A stretch of DNA of 64,000 bases from Rotaria sp. Silwood1. Taxonomy: Eukaryota; Rotifera; Eurotatoria; Philodinida; Philodinidae. Positions within the stretch are counted from its first letter, which is position 1. Every line of letters starts with the position of its first letter. Shown in pieces: positions 44,535 to 56,415 of this stretch. The translations under genes and the position numbers were made by a program. The DNA lies in NCBI GenBank assembly GCA_905250075.1, contig CAJNOP010000013.1, positions 2,791,871 through 2,855,870 on the forward strand, given 5' to 3'. The notes beneath the pieces are model-generated. The model was not told where the DNA came from. It did no database searches and saw only the letters and a list, made by a program, of their open reading frames with translations.

Positions 44535-45868
44535 TTATTCGACATTGATAAAATTTGTTTCGATATCTTTTCGGTATGTTTCCAAAAATTTATTTTTCAT
44601 ATCATCTTTTTGAATTCGAAAAGATACTTCAGCACCATCATGATCTTTTATCCAATGACCTTCTTTGTTTTTGACAGAATTTAATCGAAAAATACGAAAA
44701 TAAGGTTTTAAGGATGTCATTGTATGAAATCGACATTGATTTATCATACCGAAATCAACTTGATTCGACCAATCATATTTAAAATTAGAATTAATTACAA
44801 CTTCATTTGTATCCCATACACAAATTAATTTATCATCTTTAATAATTTGTCTCATCATTAGATCAACTGTTGGTATCCATTTCATAAGAAAATCTTCATT
44901 ACGACATTTATTAATCGCTTGTCGAATTGTCTTAGCAATAGAAATCAACGAGAATGGATTTGGAAAATCTGAAGTTAGCATGATTACAAATGAATTGGCT
45001 ACATGACCAGCCGGAGCTATTGAATGTAGTATATCTCGATAATTAACAAGAATATAAGCACGTTGAAAATATTCGTTTGATATCTGTATCGAATTTCTGT
45101 TCATAGTGACAATCATATAAGCATTAAGTACATCATGAACTGTTACTTCATCTTTACCACTAGCACAGCTATGTAATTTCGTAAGTTGCATCGAAGAAAA
45201 CGATATATTAAGTTGATCAGTCGTTGCTTGATCTCTAGCAATACAACTTACAACTATCTCACGCTTGTCGGCATTTCGATATAGTTTTAAGTTGGATAAG
45301 AGAGAGAGACATCAGCATCATCTTTAGTCCACAAATCTCTATCAAACAGAGGACGAGGTAGAAGAGGTTCTAAACCTTGATAGAGCCGGCTAAGATCATT
45401 AAGAAAATGAATATTTGAAGCAGCATCACCAACTAGATGAGAGAAACTTGTTCCGAGTACATATTCATTACTACGAAGTAATCGAGTGACTTTCACACGA
45501 AGAAGAGATTCATCCATGGGCTTGTATTGTACAACATCAATGAAAGATTCACATATTGTCGTATCAGCAATAAGAACAGGTAGATTAGGTCAACATTCGA
45601 GTTGATCGTTTTCGGTATAAGTGAACGGAATTGGTTGATCAGAAAATTCAATTAGATATTGATCATCATTGACTAAAACCCGACCAGCTACAATCGGTCA
45701 AATCGATAATGTACGACTGAGAGCTTGTTTTAATCGATCGATGTCCAGTAATGGATAAACAAAAATGTTATCAATACTTTCAAATATCAAGTCTATACCA
45801 GTTAATGTTATTCGACGAGTATTTCCTGTCGGTGGACAAGGTATAATATGTGATGTTATGTTTACCAT
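44535..45868 (-). pseudogene. BAHD-type (HXXXD) acyltransferase, decayed
   Basis: BAHD enzymes transfer acyl groups from CoA thioesters and are typical of plants and fungi. The start is ATG at 45868 (MVNITSHIIPCPPTGNTRRI); an N-terminal block KQALSRTLSI-PIVAGRVLVN follows. The catalytic motif is SFSHLVGDAAS (H-x3-D, about 45445), and the DFGWG-loop equivalent is NQVDFGMINQ (about 44750). The frame ends at TAA 44535 after a length close to the usual 430-450 aa. There are two in-frame TGA codons (about 45700, between TLSI and PIVAG, and about 45590, between LEC and PNLPV). A 2-nt slip in a TCTCTCTCT run (about 45300) shifts frame between DADVSLS and NLKLYRNADKREIV. The domain order and catalytic residues are complete, so it was probably once functional. 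Animals rarely carry this family. Confidence 0.8.
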
Positions 45869-46421
45869 CAAAGGATTTCTTACGAATGCTATTATATAAA
45901 ATGTTCGAGATTGTCGAAATTTCAAATATTTTTACGAATCTATGAGTTGTAATTTCGTCAGAACATTGTCTTTTTGTTCTTATCTTTTTGCCTACGAAGA
46001 GTCACAGAATGTTAAAGAGGACAAGATAAAATATGCATAAGAAGAAGAGTGACAATTTATAGCAATTATAATTAAAAAAAAAATGATTTCTGTCTTTTAT
46101 CAGACATTTGCAAATTAAGTTTATTTCCATTTATTAAATTCATTCGAAATAGAAACTAAATCAAAAATATTCAAAAATAGGAAAAAAAAACTTTTGTTTG
46201 TTCGTTGCTTGAATACTGAACTTTTTTGTTGTATATCATTATAAACCATCAGACAACCAGAAAAAGAAGGCCCTTGTCTATAGGCGTCAATTTTTTTCCG
46301 AAGTGTTCATGAGATGGAAACAAATAACAGAAGCAAAGCAAGAATATGAACTGTTTACATTCACAAACCATTCATGGTTAGTAATAATAGATCACACAAA
46401 TGAAATAAACATATATATAGA
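45869..46421. other. No gene recognised
   Basis: AT-rich intergenic DNA between the BAHD pseudogene and the CPTP stop codon. Confidence 0.4.
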
Positions 46422-48145
46422 TTAAGGTAATTTAGTCAAACGATGCATTTCATAAAGTTCTTGTGTAATACTTTCAATTTTATTACACGATTGTACAATA
46501 TCAATAGCTAATGAATCAATTTCTTCATAACTTCGTTTATTCAGTAATTTATTGATTAATATATGACGATTAGGAACTGTCAATCGAATAGCAGCATGTA
46601 TTCTAAATAAAATAAAACAATGTATGTTTTTGCATTAAGAATTTGATTTGTTATATTTCCCTTGTATCTGATCGTTAGATAGTTATACATGCAGGTTTAA
46701 TAATCGAGAAAAAAAATGCGTCAGCTTGTTGAGACTACTTACGATAAGTACCAATATACTAGTATCTTATTGAAGAAGAAAAATCAATCAATAAGTGATC
46801 GGTTGTCTCTAATATTAGAGTTGGAACTTGAAACATTAGCATAAAGGTTAAGGAATGCATGATGAACGACTTTTTTGCCATCAAAGTGTTTGCTATAAAA
46901 AAAACCGTTATTACCGTATGTTCTTAACAACTCAATCGACTTTAGCATTACATTCCGAGGTGCAACTCTCGATAAAAATTGTCTCTCCTTTGGATCTTAG
47001 CCATGATAACCGCAAAAGGCTACCTATTGACGTTTGTATTTGTTCTTGACAAATAAATGATCAATTCTGAATATTTTCATATGTTACACATGCATATTCT
47101 ATGATATTTCTTCATTCAAAAGTTAAAAGCAAAAAAAACACGTTTGAAGGTCTAAATTTGCCATTACTTTCACGTGCATGAAAAATACTCAAACAATTCA
47201 AAACTCGACAAGGAACGCTCATGAACACAAACTTTCAGTTATGAGTAAGATAATAGCTCAACTTCTAAACAAATTCTTCAGTACTTGTTTTTGTTTTATT
47301 TAGTCGTTGACTCGCACTTTTTCGAGTCATCTTTCTTAACTGATTGTTCTAATTATTTATGATTTATTAGATAATTTCCTTGAAACCACCGAATACATGA
47401 CTATAATCTTCAATTCTGGTTCGGACAACTTTCTTCACGAAGTCTCGGTTCTGCTCTCAGACATCTCTAGTGTCAAACATAGTTGTAAAACTTTTAAAAA
47501 ATGTATCAATGAAATTAAAATCATTCATACGTTTGTCTAACAGGCCATGAATGAAAATATCCAAGTGTTGATGAATAAGCATTCCAAGCAATTGATGCTG
47601 AACTTGCATCATCAGGTGCTGTACGCATTTGACTTAAAAAAGATGAAATAAAAGCAAGTGCTCGATGTAATCTTAATAATGTTCGACAACCATTTGGTAA
47701 AATTTTTCCAGATTTACTATGTATTGTTGTTTCTTTTGTTTTAACACGTCCTATTTTAACTTCATAATCTATCATAGATTGTATAGTTTCATAATTAATT
47801 GGATCAATATGTTGATACTCTTTAAGAATAACTAATTTATTATTTAAATCTTTTATTGCCCATTCAAAAACAGGGCCAAGAGAACAAACAAAACTAAAGA
47901 AAAAAAAATTATTTACAAGAGAATAATTTTTTTGTTGAACAAAAAAAAAAATCTTACATGCATAATTCTTCATAAGCACGAATATATTCATTAAGAAAAA
48001 GTATATTATCTGGTTGAATACAATTAACAAAAGCATCTCGTACTTTTTTTAAATCAAATTGATGTATATGATGAGTTGTTGGAATTTCAGATGATGTACT
48101 AATATTAGTATCTATATGACTGTGTGTTATTGGAGCAGATGCCAT
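46422..48145 (-). CDS. CPTP: Ceramide-1-phosphate transfer protein (GLTP fold)
   Basis: CPTP moves ceramide-1-phosphate between membranes, with effects on eicosanoid signalling and autophagy in vertebrates. Exons: 48145-47958, 47893-47531 and 46602-46422, total 732 nt, 243 aa (human 214). Phase is exact at both junctions. The 5' extension MASAPITHSHIDTNISTSSE is not in the human protein. Diagnostic parts of the GLTP fold are ILFLNEYIRAYEELC, LGPVFEWAIKDLNNKLVIL (a lipid-recognition helix with Asp-x-x-x-Lys), GCRTLLRLHRALAFISSFL (the Arg-x-x-x-Arg that binds phosphate, then LHRAL) and WNAYSSTLGYFHSWPVRQT. The last exon carries HAAIRLTVPNRHIL and ends MHRLTKLP, like the human SLLDLP end. The second intron is about 930 bp. 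Confidence 0.93.
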
Positions 48146-48339
48146 AGGTTATTTATATATATATATGTATATGTATATCACAGATTTCAGTGTTTTAGAA
48201 AACAAAATGAAATATGTTATCTGAAAATGTATTAAACTAATATTATCAAATAAATCTGTTATATATATTCACAAGGAAAGAAATATAGCTTATATATGTG
48301 ATTTTTTTTCAAAAAAAAAACCAGTTTCTTTTTTCTTAT

Positions 48340-49978
48340 TTAATCATCATCCATTTTATCACCTGTATCCGATGATGCAATTGATTGCATGTCAATATCA
48401 TCATCGTCTAATCCATTTGCAAATTCATTACTTGATGTTGAATTTTCAACAAGTTCTGATATTCGAACTGATGGTCCATCAGATGAAAGTGATGATGATG
48501 ATGGATTTGATAATGCTTGAGATAAACTAAATAAACAAAAAAACAAAGAATTTTATAACAATGTTATTATGTTGTTTGGCTTGTTTCTTTTCACTATGCA
48601 AACAAAAAAGTAACAGAATTCACTTGAGTCATCTGACGTATGTCGACTATAATGGGAGAATTAACCAATACAAAATTATGATTCAGAAAAAGGGGTTTTT
48701 TTTTCTTCCGTGTAAATTTGATAATAAAATATTCAGAGTAAATATTTGACATAGCTAAAGAAAAATACGATTTGACTACGACTCGGAATGTAATGATAAT
48801 GATCAATCACTTACAAACGAGCCTTCTCAAATGCGCTCTTTCGATTTCAATGTTAGTTTTTGTTTACAGATACTACTTAGTATTCTAATAAAAATCCTAA
48901 AAACAATTGAATTTGACTGTTGTTCAAAACTTGTGAATTTTTTTATGGAAGCTCATCTAATTGAGATCTCTATATGTGCAAAGATTCAAACTAAAAGCCG
49001 AAAATACGATTTTTCCAAAGACTTCAGGTCACACAGAGACCTCTAGAAAAATATACATATTAAAAATTCAATAGCTTAGTCAAATATCAATTGGAATCCA
49101 AATCCTTCTAGGACTATTTTTAGAATACTATGTAATATCTAAAGATAAAAACATAACAATTATACACAGATCGATTATCGTTATCATTCCATTGATAAAT
49201 ACTACTAAAGAAACACAGTGTCGAATATTAAGAAAATTCGATATTGTCACAAAGGTTTTGTTTATATGAATGTGTATTAAATGCAAGAAAAGATTGCAAT
49301 GATTCAAGATAATTTTTACATAAATCTCAGTTTGAACTAGTTGTTAAGCATTGTTAAGAAAATTCAAAAATCTAGACGAAATTTTTCACGTTCTGTGTTC
49401 GTCTATGTCGACTTTAGAAATTCTCTATGGAAGTTTTATTAAATAAAAATGATGCCGAAATAATTTCACTTTCAATCAATTAAAATATTCATAGAAAATA
49501 TGAAGAATTAATCTAGATAACTTACGGAGTTGCAGTTGGTTCAACAATAAAATAAGCTGATTGTGATTGATGAATAGTTGAAAAATCATCGACATCTGGT
49601 TTTAATTCAGTTACTAATAAACTATTATTAGATTGATTTGATTGAGAATAACTTCTATCAAAATTAAAAAAATATTCATAATCATTATCAATACAAGAAA
49701 AATATCGATATTAAAATTTCTTTTTACCGTTTCATTGTTGGACTTCGTTTTCTTGCACTATCACATGGTGGTTCTTCAACTGTATAAGGTGTTGGTATTA
49801 ATGGTATTTTAAAAAGATGATCATCATTTTCATATTTAATTTCATCAGATACAACAGAAGATAAAATTGTATTATCAACTAATTTGTCTTCTTCTTGTTC
49901 TTTAGATTTATCATCTGTTGTTACATTATCATTACTTAATTGAGCCGGATGAATTGGCATATATGGTACAATTTGCAT
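48340..49978 (-). CDS. Unrecognised acidic, Ser-rich protein
   Basis: Exons: 49978-49728, 49654-49526 and 48526-48340, 567 nt, 188 aa, phases exact. It starts MQIVPYMPIHPAQLSNDNVT; the ATG sits 16 nt behind a TATATTTAG acceptor, consistent with a trans-spliced leader. The middle has ARKRSPTMKRSYSQSNQSNN, a basic Ser/Pro patch that could be phosphorylated or act in nuclear import. The C-terminus is GLDDDDIDMQSIASSDTGDK then MDDD. It is mostly low-complexity and probably disordered. No family was identified. The second intron (about 1 kb) contains a single-arm copy of the foldback repeat seen at 36.7 kb. Confidence 0.65.
48915..49035. repeat. Single-arm copy of the 36.7-kb foldback repeat
   Basis: GTTCAAAACTTGTGAATTTT, then GAGATCTCTATATGTGCAAA, and AAAAGCCGAAAATACGATTT parallel the right arm at 36920-37020 (GTTCAAAACTTGTGAATTTT, TTCTCTATACACGCAAAAT). 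It lies in an intron of the neighbouring acidic-protein gene. Confidence 0.6.
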
Positions 49979-51194
49979 CGTTAATTTTCTCCTAAATATA
50001 TATACATATATTAAATTAATTCGGTAGAATTGAAGCAAGCAATCACGAGACCATCGAGAATACGAGACATTCGAAAAAATTTATTTTTGTGCATTCCATG
50101 TATCGATGTTCGAAACTAGTAACCTCAAAATTTTAGTGTCCACCAACCTCTCTTTCAAAAATCAGTCAATATTGACTTTTTATCACTATCGTATATCAGA
50201 TAGTTACAAGCTAAATTTTATATCCCCCGGAAAAAAATAGTTAGACTTAATTGTTTTACAAAAGTAATTATATATTCTGATAGCAGCACGCGAAATTCTC
50301 TACGGTCCTAAATATGCACGTTTTGAATTGCATTGGTTCGCTCACATAAAAATTCAAGCATAATGAAAGCACATTCGTCGTCAGATTCTCCCGAAAATTT
50401 ATTTTTCCTTTTTCTTTTCATACTTATTTTAATATAAGAACACGCTTTTACAAAAGTATATATTCTGAAAGCATACGAAATTCTCTATCATCTTATATTA
50501 TATGGTTACAAATATTACAGTCAGCTGTCAATGGTAAAAACCCACTGAATATCATTAAGATCAGAACTGACCAATGAATAATTATTCATAAGTCTTATAT
50601 GATAACTAGATAATTATTCATCAGCTTCTGTATGAGTTACATGGAATTATTGAGAGTGCAATAATAATATTCGAAATATTCATCATCAAACAATTGAAAA
50701 GCAAGACTAGTCAAAGTACTGGTTGATAGAAAATTTTACATGCTTTCAGAAAATATACTTACTTTTGTAGTCGACTGTGCTTGAATTTCTATGTTAGCGA
50801 CCTCAGGAGAATATACTCTATGGAATTTTTTATTCTCTGCAAAATATTATTGTCGAGGCAAAGCGGAGTTCATATCTATCTCTTACATAATGAGTTTTGA
50901 TGATTTTTCAATAGAAAACTAAAAAAAAAATACAACATTTGAAATAATAGTCAAACACATTTTATAGAAGCTTTCTTTCTAAGAAAAATTTATCTCAGAT
51001 TCTTCAGGAGTCAGTTTTTGTCAGGAAAATTAAAAATTGCATAAAATATGTAAAACTCAACTTGATACTCTTCAATTTTGCATCTCAACAGGATTTTAGA
51101 AAAAAAAAGTATTGGACGCAAAAAAAAAATCATGTCTAGTTTTTTTGTCTACTCGATGGTTTCATGATTGTTTGCTTAAAGAGACAAACAAAGT
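49979..51194. other. Intergenic with a thrice-repeated degenerate motif
   Basis: TACAAAAGTA...TATATTCTGA(T/A)AGCA followed by CGAAATTCTCTA occurs at about 50262-50308 and 50448-50495, and its first half occurs inverted at about 50735-50770. This suggests remnants of a dispersed repeat. No gene was recognised. Confidence 0.45.
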
Positions 51195-51311
51195 CTACCG
51201 CTCAATATCACAAAGTTTGCTAATTAAACTATCTTGTAAATCATCTTTCTTTAAAGATTCTTTTAATAATTTATGTAATTGAAAACGTGTTTCTTCTGAA
51301 CATTTTTCTTT

Positions 51312-51351
<40 letters not shown>

Positions 51352-51843
51352 CTATTGTCACCTTCATTTTTTTTATTTGTTGGTATTTCATCCATAATCA
51401 ATTCTCTAAAATGATAAGAAAAAAAAACTAATTTTCAAATATAATAAATAAAGATTAATTTACTCATTGTTTGATGATGTTGATATTGGTAGTGTATTAT
51501 TATCTGGAGATATTAAATCTAATGAAAGTGTTTGCATTTCTTTAAGCATTTTTTCTTCTGTTACAAACATTTTTTGATTCGTTCTATTTATTATTATTAA
51601 AACAAAATTAAGTTTAGAAAAATAGTTTTATACATTACTTTTCATCTAAATCACTTGCAGCTGCTTTGCGTTTTCGAAAACCTCCATTTGACCAAAAATT
51701 TGAATTATTTGTATTTAAACTATATGATCAATCGAAAATCAAAAAAAATTAAATGAACATTAAATAAAAATAATTTTTTACTTTGAATTATTTGATGTCA
51801 TTCCTGACGAAGATGTTAAAGTAGAAAATGGTGTAGATTGCAT
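51195..51843 (-). CDS. Small acidic protein, weakly HCFC1R1-like
   Basis: Exons: 51843-51782, 51719-51639, 51583-51464 and 51405-51195, 474 nt, 157 aa, phases exact. It starts MQSTPFSTLTSSSGMTSNNS. A conserved-looking core FRKRKAAASDLDEKTNQKMF continues VTEEKMLKEMQTLSLDLI. This resembles KQFLSEENMATHFSQLSL of vertebrate HCFC1R1 (from memory): a basic patch, then E-E-x-M, then L-S-L. The resemblance is short and the gene symbol is withheld. A run of 12 Asp is encoded by a GAT microsatellite near 51315-51352, and a helical C-terminus (HKLLKESLKKDDLQDSLISK) follows. Confidence 0.6.
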
Positions 51844-52488
51844 TTTTATATGAAATGTTATAAAAAATAATCAAGTTTCAATTTCTAAAACGATTATAAT
51901 CCTTAGTACGTAATCACTATACAAATAATAAATACATGTAAAGAAAAGATATATTCGTCGTACAACCAGTTGAAATATATTATTAAGATTCTATTTGTTT
52001 GTTGGTAATATGAGCAAACCAAGACACATGTAAATTACTGTCATTCATTCATTCTGTACTTGAAATTCAATAGTATATTTTTCTAGACAGAGGGCAGAAC
52101 ATGACGGACAATAAGCGACATTTTTTTCTAAAAATATCTATACGAGTATTCGATGAAACAACAATCTGTCAATTTGCTCTTGAATGAAACTCAATAAAAT
52201 CGCTTTTTCTTTGTAAATATTTTGTAATAAACAAATCAATAATAGAATTTACAAGAAGACACTCCTTCACCTGTATCAGTCACGTGCTTATGTTGTAATC
52301 AAGATGTTTCAATAAAAACAAAAAGAACGTACAAGAACAATAGAAATTTCGCAATATCAAAATAATTTGATGTATATACAATATTCATAGTTGTTGTGAA
52401 TCATATCATTTTTAAATATATAAAACGAAACGCATTTCAGTGCTCGTGACATACCTGGTGCGTAGATTAGTTAAGTTGATATTTTGCA
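51844..52488. promoter_or_regulatory. Divergent intergenic region, HCFC1R1-like gene and RBR ligase
   Basis: 645 bp between divergent ATGs; promoters of both genes should lie here. No specific element was recognised. Confidence 0.35.
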
Positions 52489-55400
52489 ATGGCTTCAAAC
52501 GATAATAATGACGAAAAACCAAACTTACGACCAACTAAACGTATAGATGCTGGTGGTAAAAGTGTTTTTCTACATCATAATCCAAATCAACCATCAAATA
52601 AATCCTATATACATGCAATATGGAAAAATACCAATGAAAATTCTTCTGATAAACAAGATCCATTTGATATTCAACAACCTAATATTGAATATTCATTAAA
52701 TAAAAAACATCGATGGGAACTTTTAAATGATTTTCGTCAACATATAACCAATCAATCAAGTTCATCATCAGACGATGAACTTGATGTACAATCAGATTCT
52801 GAACAACGACAAGCAAATTCGATGCAAAAAAAGAAAAAAATTCGCCGACGAGATAGAAATACTCATCAAACAAAATATCGTTTATATGAACTTCATAATA
52901 CTAAACAGCAAGCTAATTGTGTTAGTATTACAAGTAATACAGGTTCACAACGTGTACAAATACCAAAAAAAATCTATATGCAAAGTCCAGTAAATGCATC
53001 AAAATTGAGACAACGTGAAATAACGAATGTTAATATTGAAAATGATAATACTCGACAAGAAGCTAATATTGATGTTACTTATTATGCTGTTGTACCACCA
53101 CCAAAAGAAAAACAATTAGCCAATATTCGAAAACAACATGGCACGAAAGGTATTGATATAGAAATATTTTTTTTTTATCTATAAAATCTATGATTCGTTA
53201 ATGATAGCTAAAAAAACTGTAGCAAGTATTCAACGTTCGAAATTTACTCAAGTTAAAGAACGTTTGGATGTTATTGAACAATTAGAAGTAGATAGAGAAC
53301 AAACATCTACGGATAATGACGATGATGAACCAATAACACCGGTAAATATTTTTATTATTTTCTTTTTTTCAACTAAATTGATTTATGTCTAGACTTATAT
53401 TGCACAAAACCCGGATAAATTACACTTAAATGATTTTATTCCTATTGTATCAACAAATGATAATGTTCCCATATCATCAATCACTGAAAATTTAGTAACA
53501 ATAAATAAATTTGATCCAAAATCTTCATGTTTCTATATTGATGATATTGAAGCATCAAAACATTCGAAAAAATTTCATAGACAAATAAGTCGTGAAGAAA
53601 AACTTTATAATCGTGATAAAGCTGTTTATCTTCAAATGGTTTGTCTTTTTTTTGTTTCACATTTTATTTTATTCTTATTTTTTATGTATTTATTCATATA
53701 GCAAAAAAATAATGGTAAAAATAATCAACCAATTGAAAAATCTCATCATCATTTAATGTCATTATCATTTCGTTCAATATTAATAACAAAAACTGATTTA
53801 AATATTGATTATTTAACAAAAACATTTGGAAAAAATTTTATTCATGCTCAATGTTATCCAACAAAATATTTAATTTGTTTAACTGATCGTTTAAAATCAT
53901 ATAAATGGTTAAATAAATTTCAATATTTTCCAATTTATTCAATACTTAATTCTTATCTTATTATTATTTTAAATGATGAAATATCAAATAATGAAAATTT
54001 TATTCAAGTACAAGTTGGTCTTAATATGGATTTATATGCTGATACAATTGAAATTGAAAATTTATTTGAATCAACAGAATCAATATATAAAATAAATGAT
54101 GTTATTGAAAAAACAATTGCATTTATAACCATATTACCATTTGATACATTTAAACCAATTGATTCTGAAATAAATCGTAAAAAATTTATTGAAAATACTG
54201 AAGATAGTGAATTAAGTGAAAGTGAATTTCTTAATAAACAAATTCGTCATGTACAATTACTAGATAAAAATCAAACACAAATAGAAACTACAATTGAAAA
54301 TGAACAATTAAATAATAATGACATATCAATGGATGAATATGAATTAATTAAACCAGATATTTGTACAAGTTGCTATCGTGATATGAATGAAACAATATCT
54401 ATGACTGCATTGAAATCTTGTGCACATTGGTTATGTAATGATTGTTGGAAACAATATCTTGAAAATTCTATTAAACGTGTTAATGTTGTTGTTTGTCCAG
54501 AATGGAATTGTTGTTCAATGGTTGATGTTGGTAAGATTTTCTGTAGAAATGAAATAAAGTTAAACAAAACGATACTGTTTCATAAGTAACATTATGAACA
54601 TCAAGGATGAATATTATTTAAACTAGAACTATCAATGCGGCTTCCTGAGTCTCGAAATTCTTTAGTCTAATTTTTACAAAATTCAGCTATTTTCTAAAAA
54701 TGGCATCCCCGATCGAAAAGTATGGAAATCAATCTAAGACCTCTGTTAATCTATATGTGCATGTCTAGAACAGTGTAAAGATTTACGTAAGATCGGTGAG
54801 TCTACTCTTCCTTGATATAAATATTAGAAACTGTAAATCTAATTAAACAAAAATTCTAGAAATAACATGCAGTGTTTTTAAGAGAACATAATCGAGAACT
54901 ACAGATGAACTCAAAGATTTTAATTATCTTACAGAATTCTTTTGTCAAAGTCTGAAGAATCGTAAGTAATCCAACGTATTAATTCCGTAAAGCTATTTCT
55001 AAAATCATTCATTGTTATATTTTGTTTTTTCTTTCAAATAAACGAAAAATTTTTCTTTTAAATGAAACGAATACAAATACAAAGACTCGATTAAATATAA
55101 TAAAACTACCCAATATTGTCTTAGATCTGAACTGTGTCAAGTTTTGATCTGAGAACGCTGATTTTGATCTATGTATGTTTATTCAAGAGAGTTTATTCAA
55201 TTTGTTTAAAATATTGTTCTACCTTAAATGGTATTAAATTTCAACCATCGTTTGTGCTTGTAGGTACAATACTATCATTGGTTAATATTCGTTGTATGAA
55301 CATTTATGAACGCAATATAGAGAAATGTCTTGTAAATTTATCTCGTTCTTATGTAAAATGTCCATTAAAATCATGTGCAAATATTGTTCAAGTAATTGGT

Positions 55401-56297
55401 TCACGTATTGATTATATACGTTGTCGTTGTAGTCATCGATTTTGTATAAATTGTAAACAAGAACCACATTTTCCAGCCACATGTAGTGCATATCGTATCT
55501 ATATGGATGAAGTCTTTCGCAATGGAGATCTTATATCTGATTATAATGCTATAACGCAATTAAAAGGACGAAATTGCATATCATGCAATAATTTTATTGA
55601 AAAAAATGGTTAGTTCACTTTTATTCTATTTAATCTAAATCGAATTCAAATGTGATTTTCTTTTGTCCTAGGTGGTTGTAATCATATGACATGTTCATGT
55701 GGTGCTGAGTTTTGTTGGAGTTGTACAGGTTATTGGAAGGATCATAATGCACCTGATGGAACATTTCGTTGTCCAAAAGAAACTATACCGTTACAAGAAG
55801 AAACTATAGCTAAACAACATAGTCAATCTCGACGTTTTTATTATGATGCAATTTATCATCGACATCAACGTATTCTTCTAAGTCATCCTAAACAAAACGA
55901 AAATGCTAAGCGTTTACTTGGCACAATACCATTACAAAAAGGAACTTTATTCAATACTACTCATTTAAAATCTCAAATAGATAAACGTGAATCTGTTTTA
56001 CGACATTTATATGAAATGGTTAAATATATTGAATATTTACATTATGTTTGTGAATTTATAGCTGTTTCCGCTGAAGGCTATGGAAATAATCCACGTGAAT
56101 TTCGTAATAGTTTACAACCACTTGAAACAATTGTTTTTAATATGAGTCAAGTCTTAGAAGGTGGAAAAGGTTATAAAGCTATTGAACAATTAAATCAATT
56201 ACATGCAGCAAGTGAAAAAATTATTGAACGTCTTCGACGTGCTGTTACATTAAGAGAATTACGTCGAATAAAAACAGTTGGTTATGTTACTTCGTAA
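52489..56297 (+). CDS. RBR E3 ubiquitin ligase, Ariadne type, with long unique N-terminus
   Basis: RBR ligases take ubiquitin from an E2 onto a RING2 cysteine and then onto substrate. Exons: 52489-53149, 53208-53341, 53393-53638, 53702-54530, 55264-55608 and 55672-56297, 2841 nt, 946 aa, phases exact. Residues 1 to about 400 are polar and low-complexity. A more ordered part at about 360-500 (SLSFRSILITKTDLNIDYLT) is unrecognised. RING1: CTSCYRDMNETISMTALKSC, then AHWLCNDCW. IBR: YVKCPLKSCANIVQVIG to HRFCINCKQEPHFPATC. RING2: CISCNNFIEKNGGCNHMTCS, then CGAEFCWSC, with the catalytic Cys of GGCNHM present. A helical Ariadne-like C-terminus follows (RRFYYDAIYHRHQRILL to EKIIERLRRAVTLRELRRI), which in HHARI is autoinhibitory. 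Vertebrate ARIH1 and ARIH2 are about 500-560 aa, so the N-terminal extension is unusual. Confidence 0.9.
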
Positions 56298-56415
56298 AAA
56301 AAAAAAACAAAAATAAATTTTGCATTCGTTTTTCTTTTCTTTCTCTATTATATTGAAATACATTTAAATCATAATGCAACATATTAACAAAAAGAAAAAA
56401 TATCACAGACTATTG

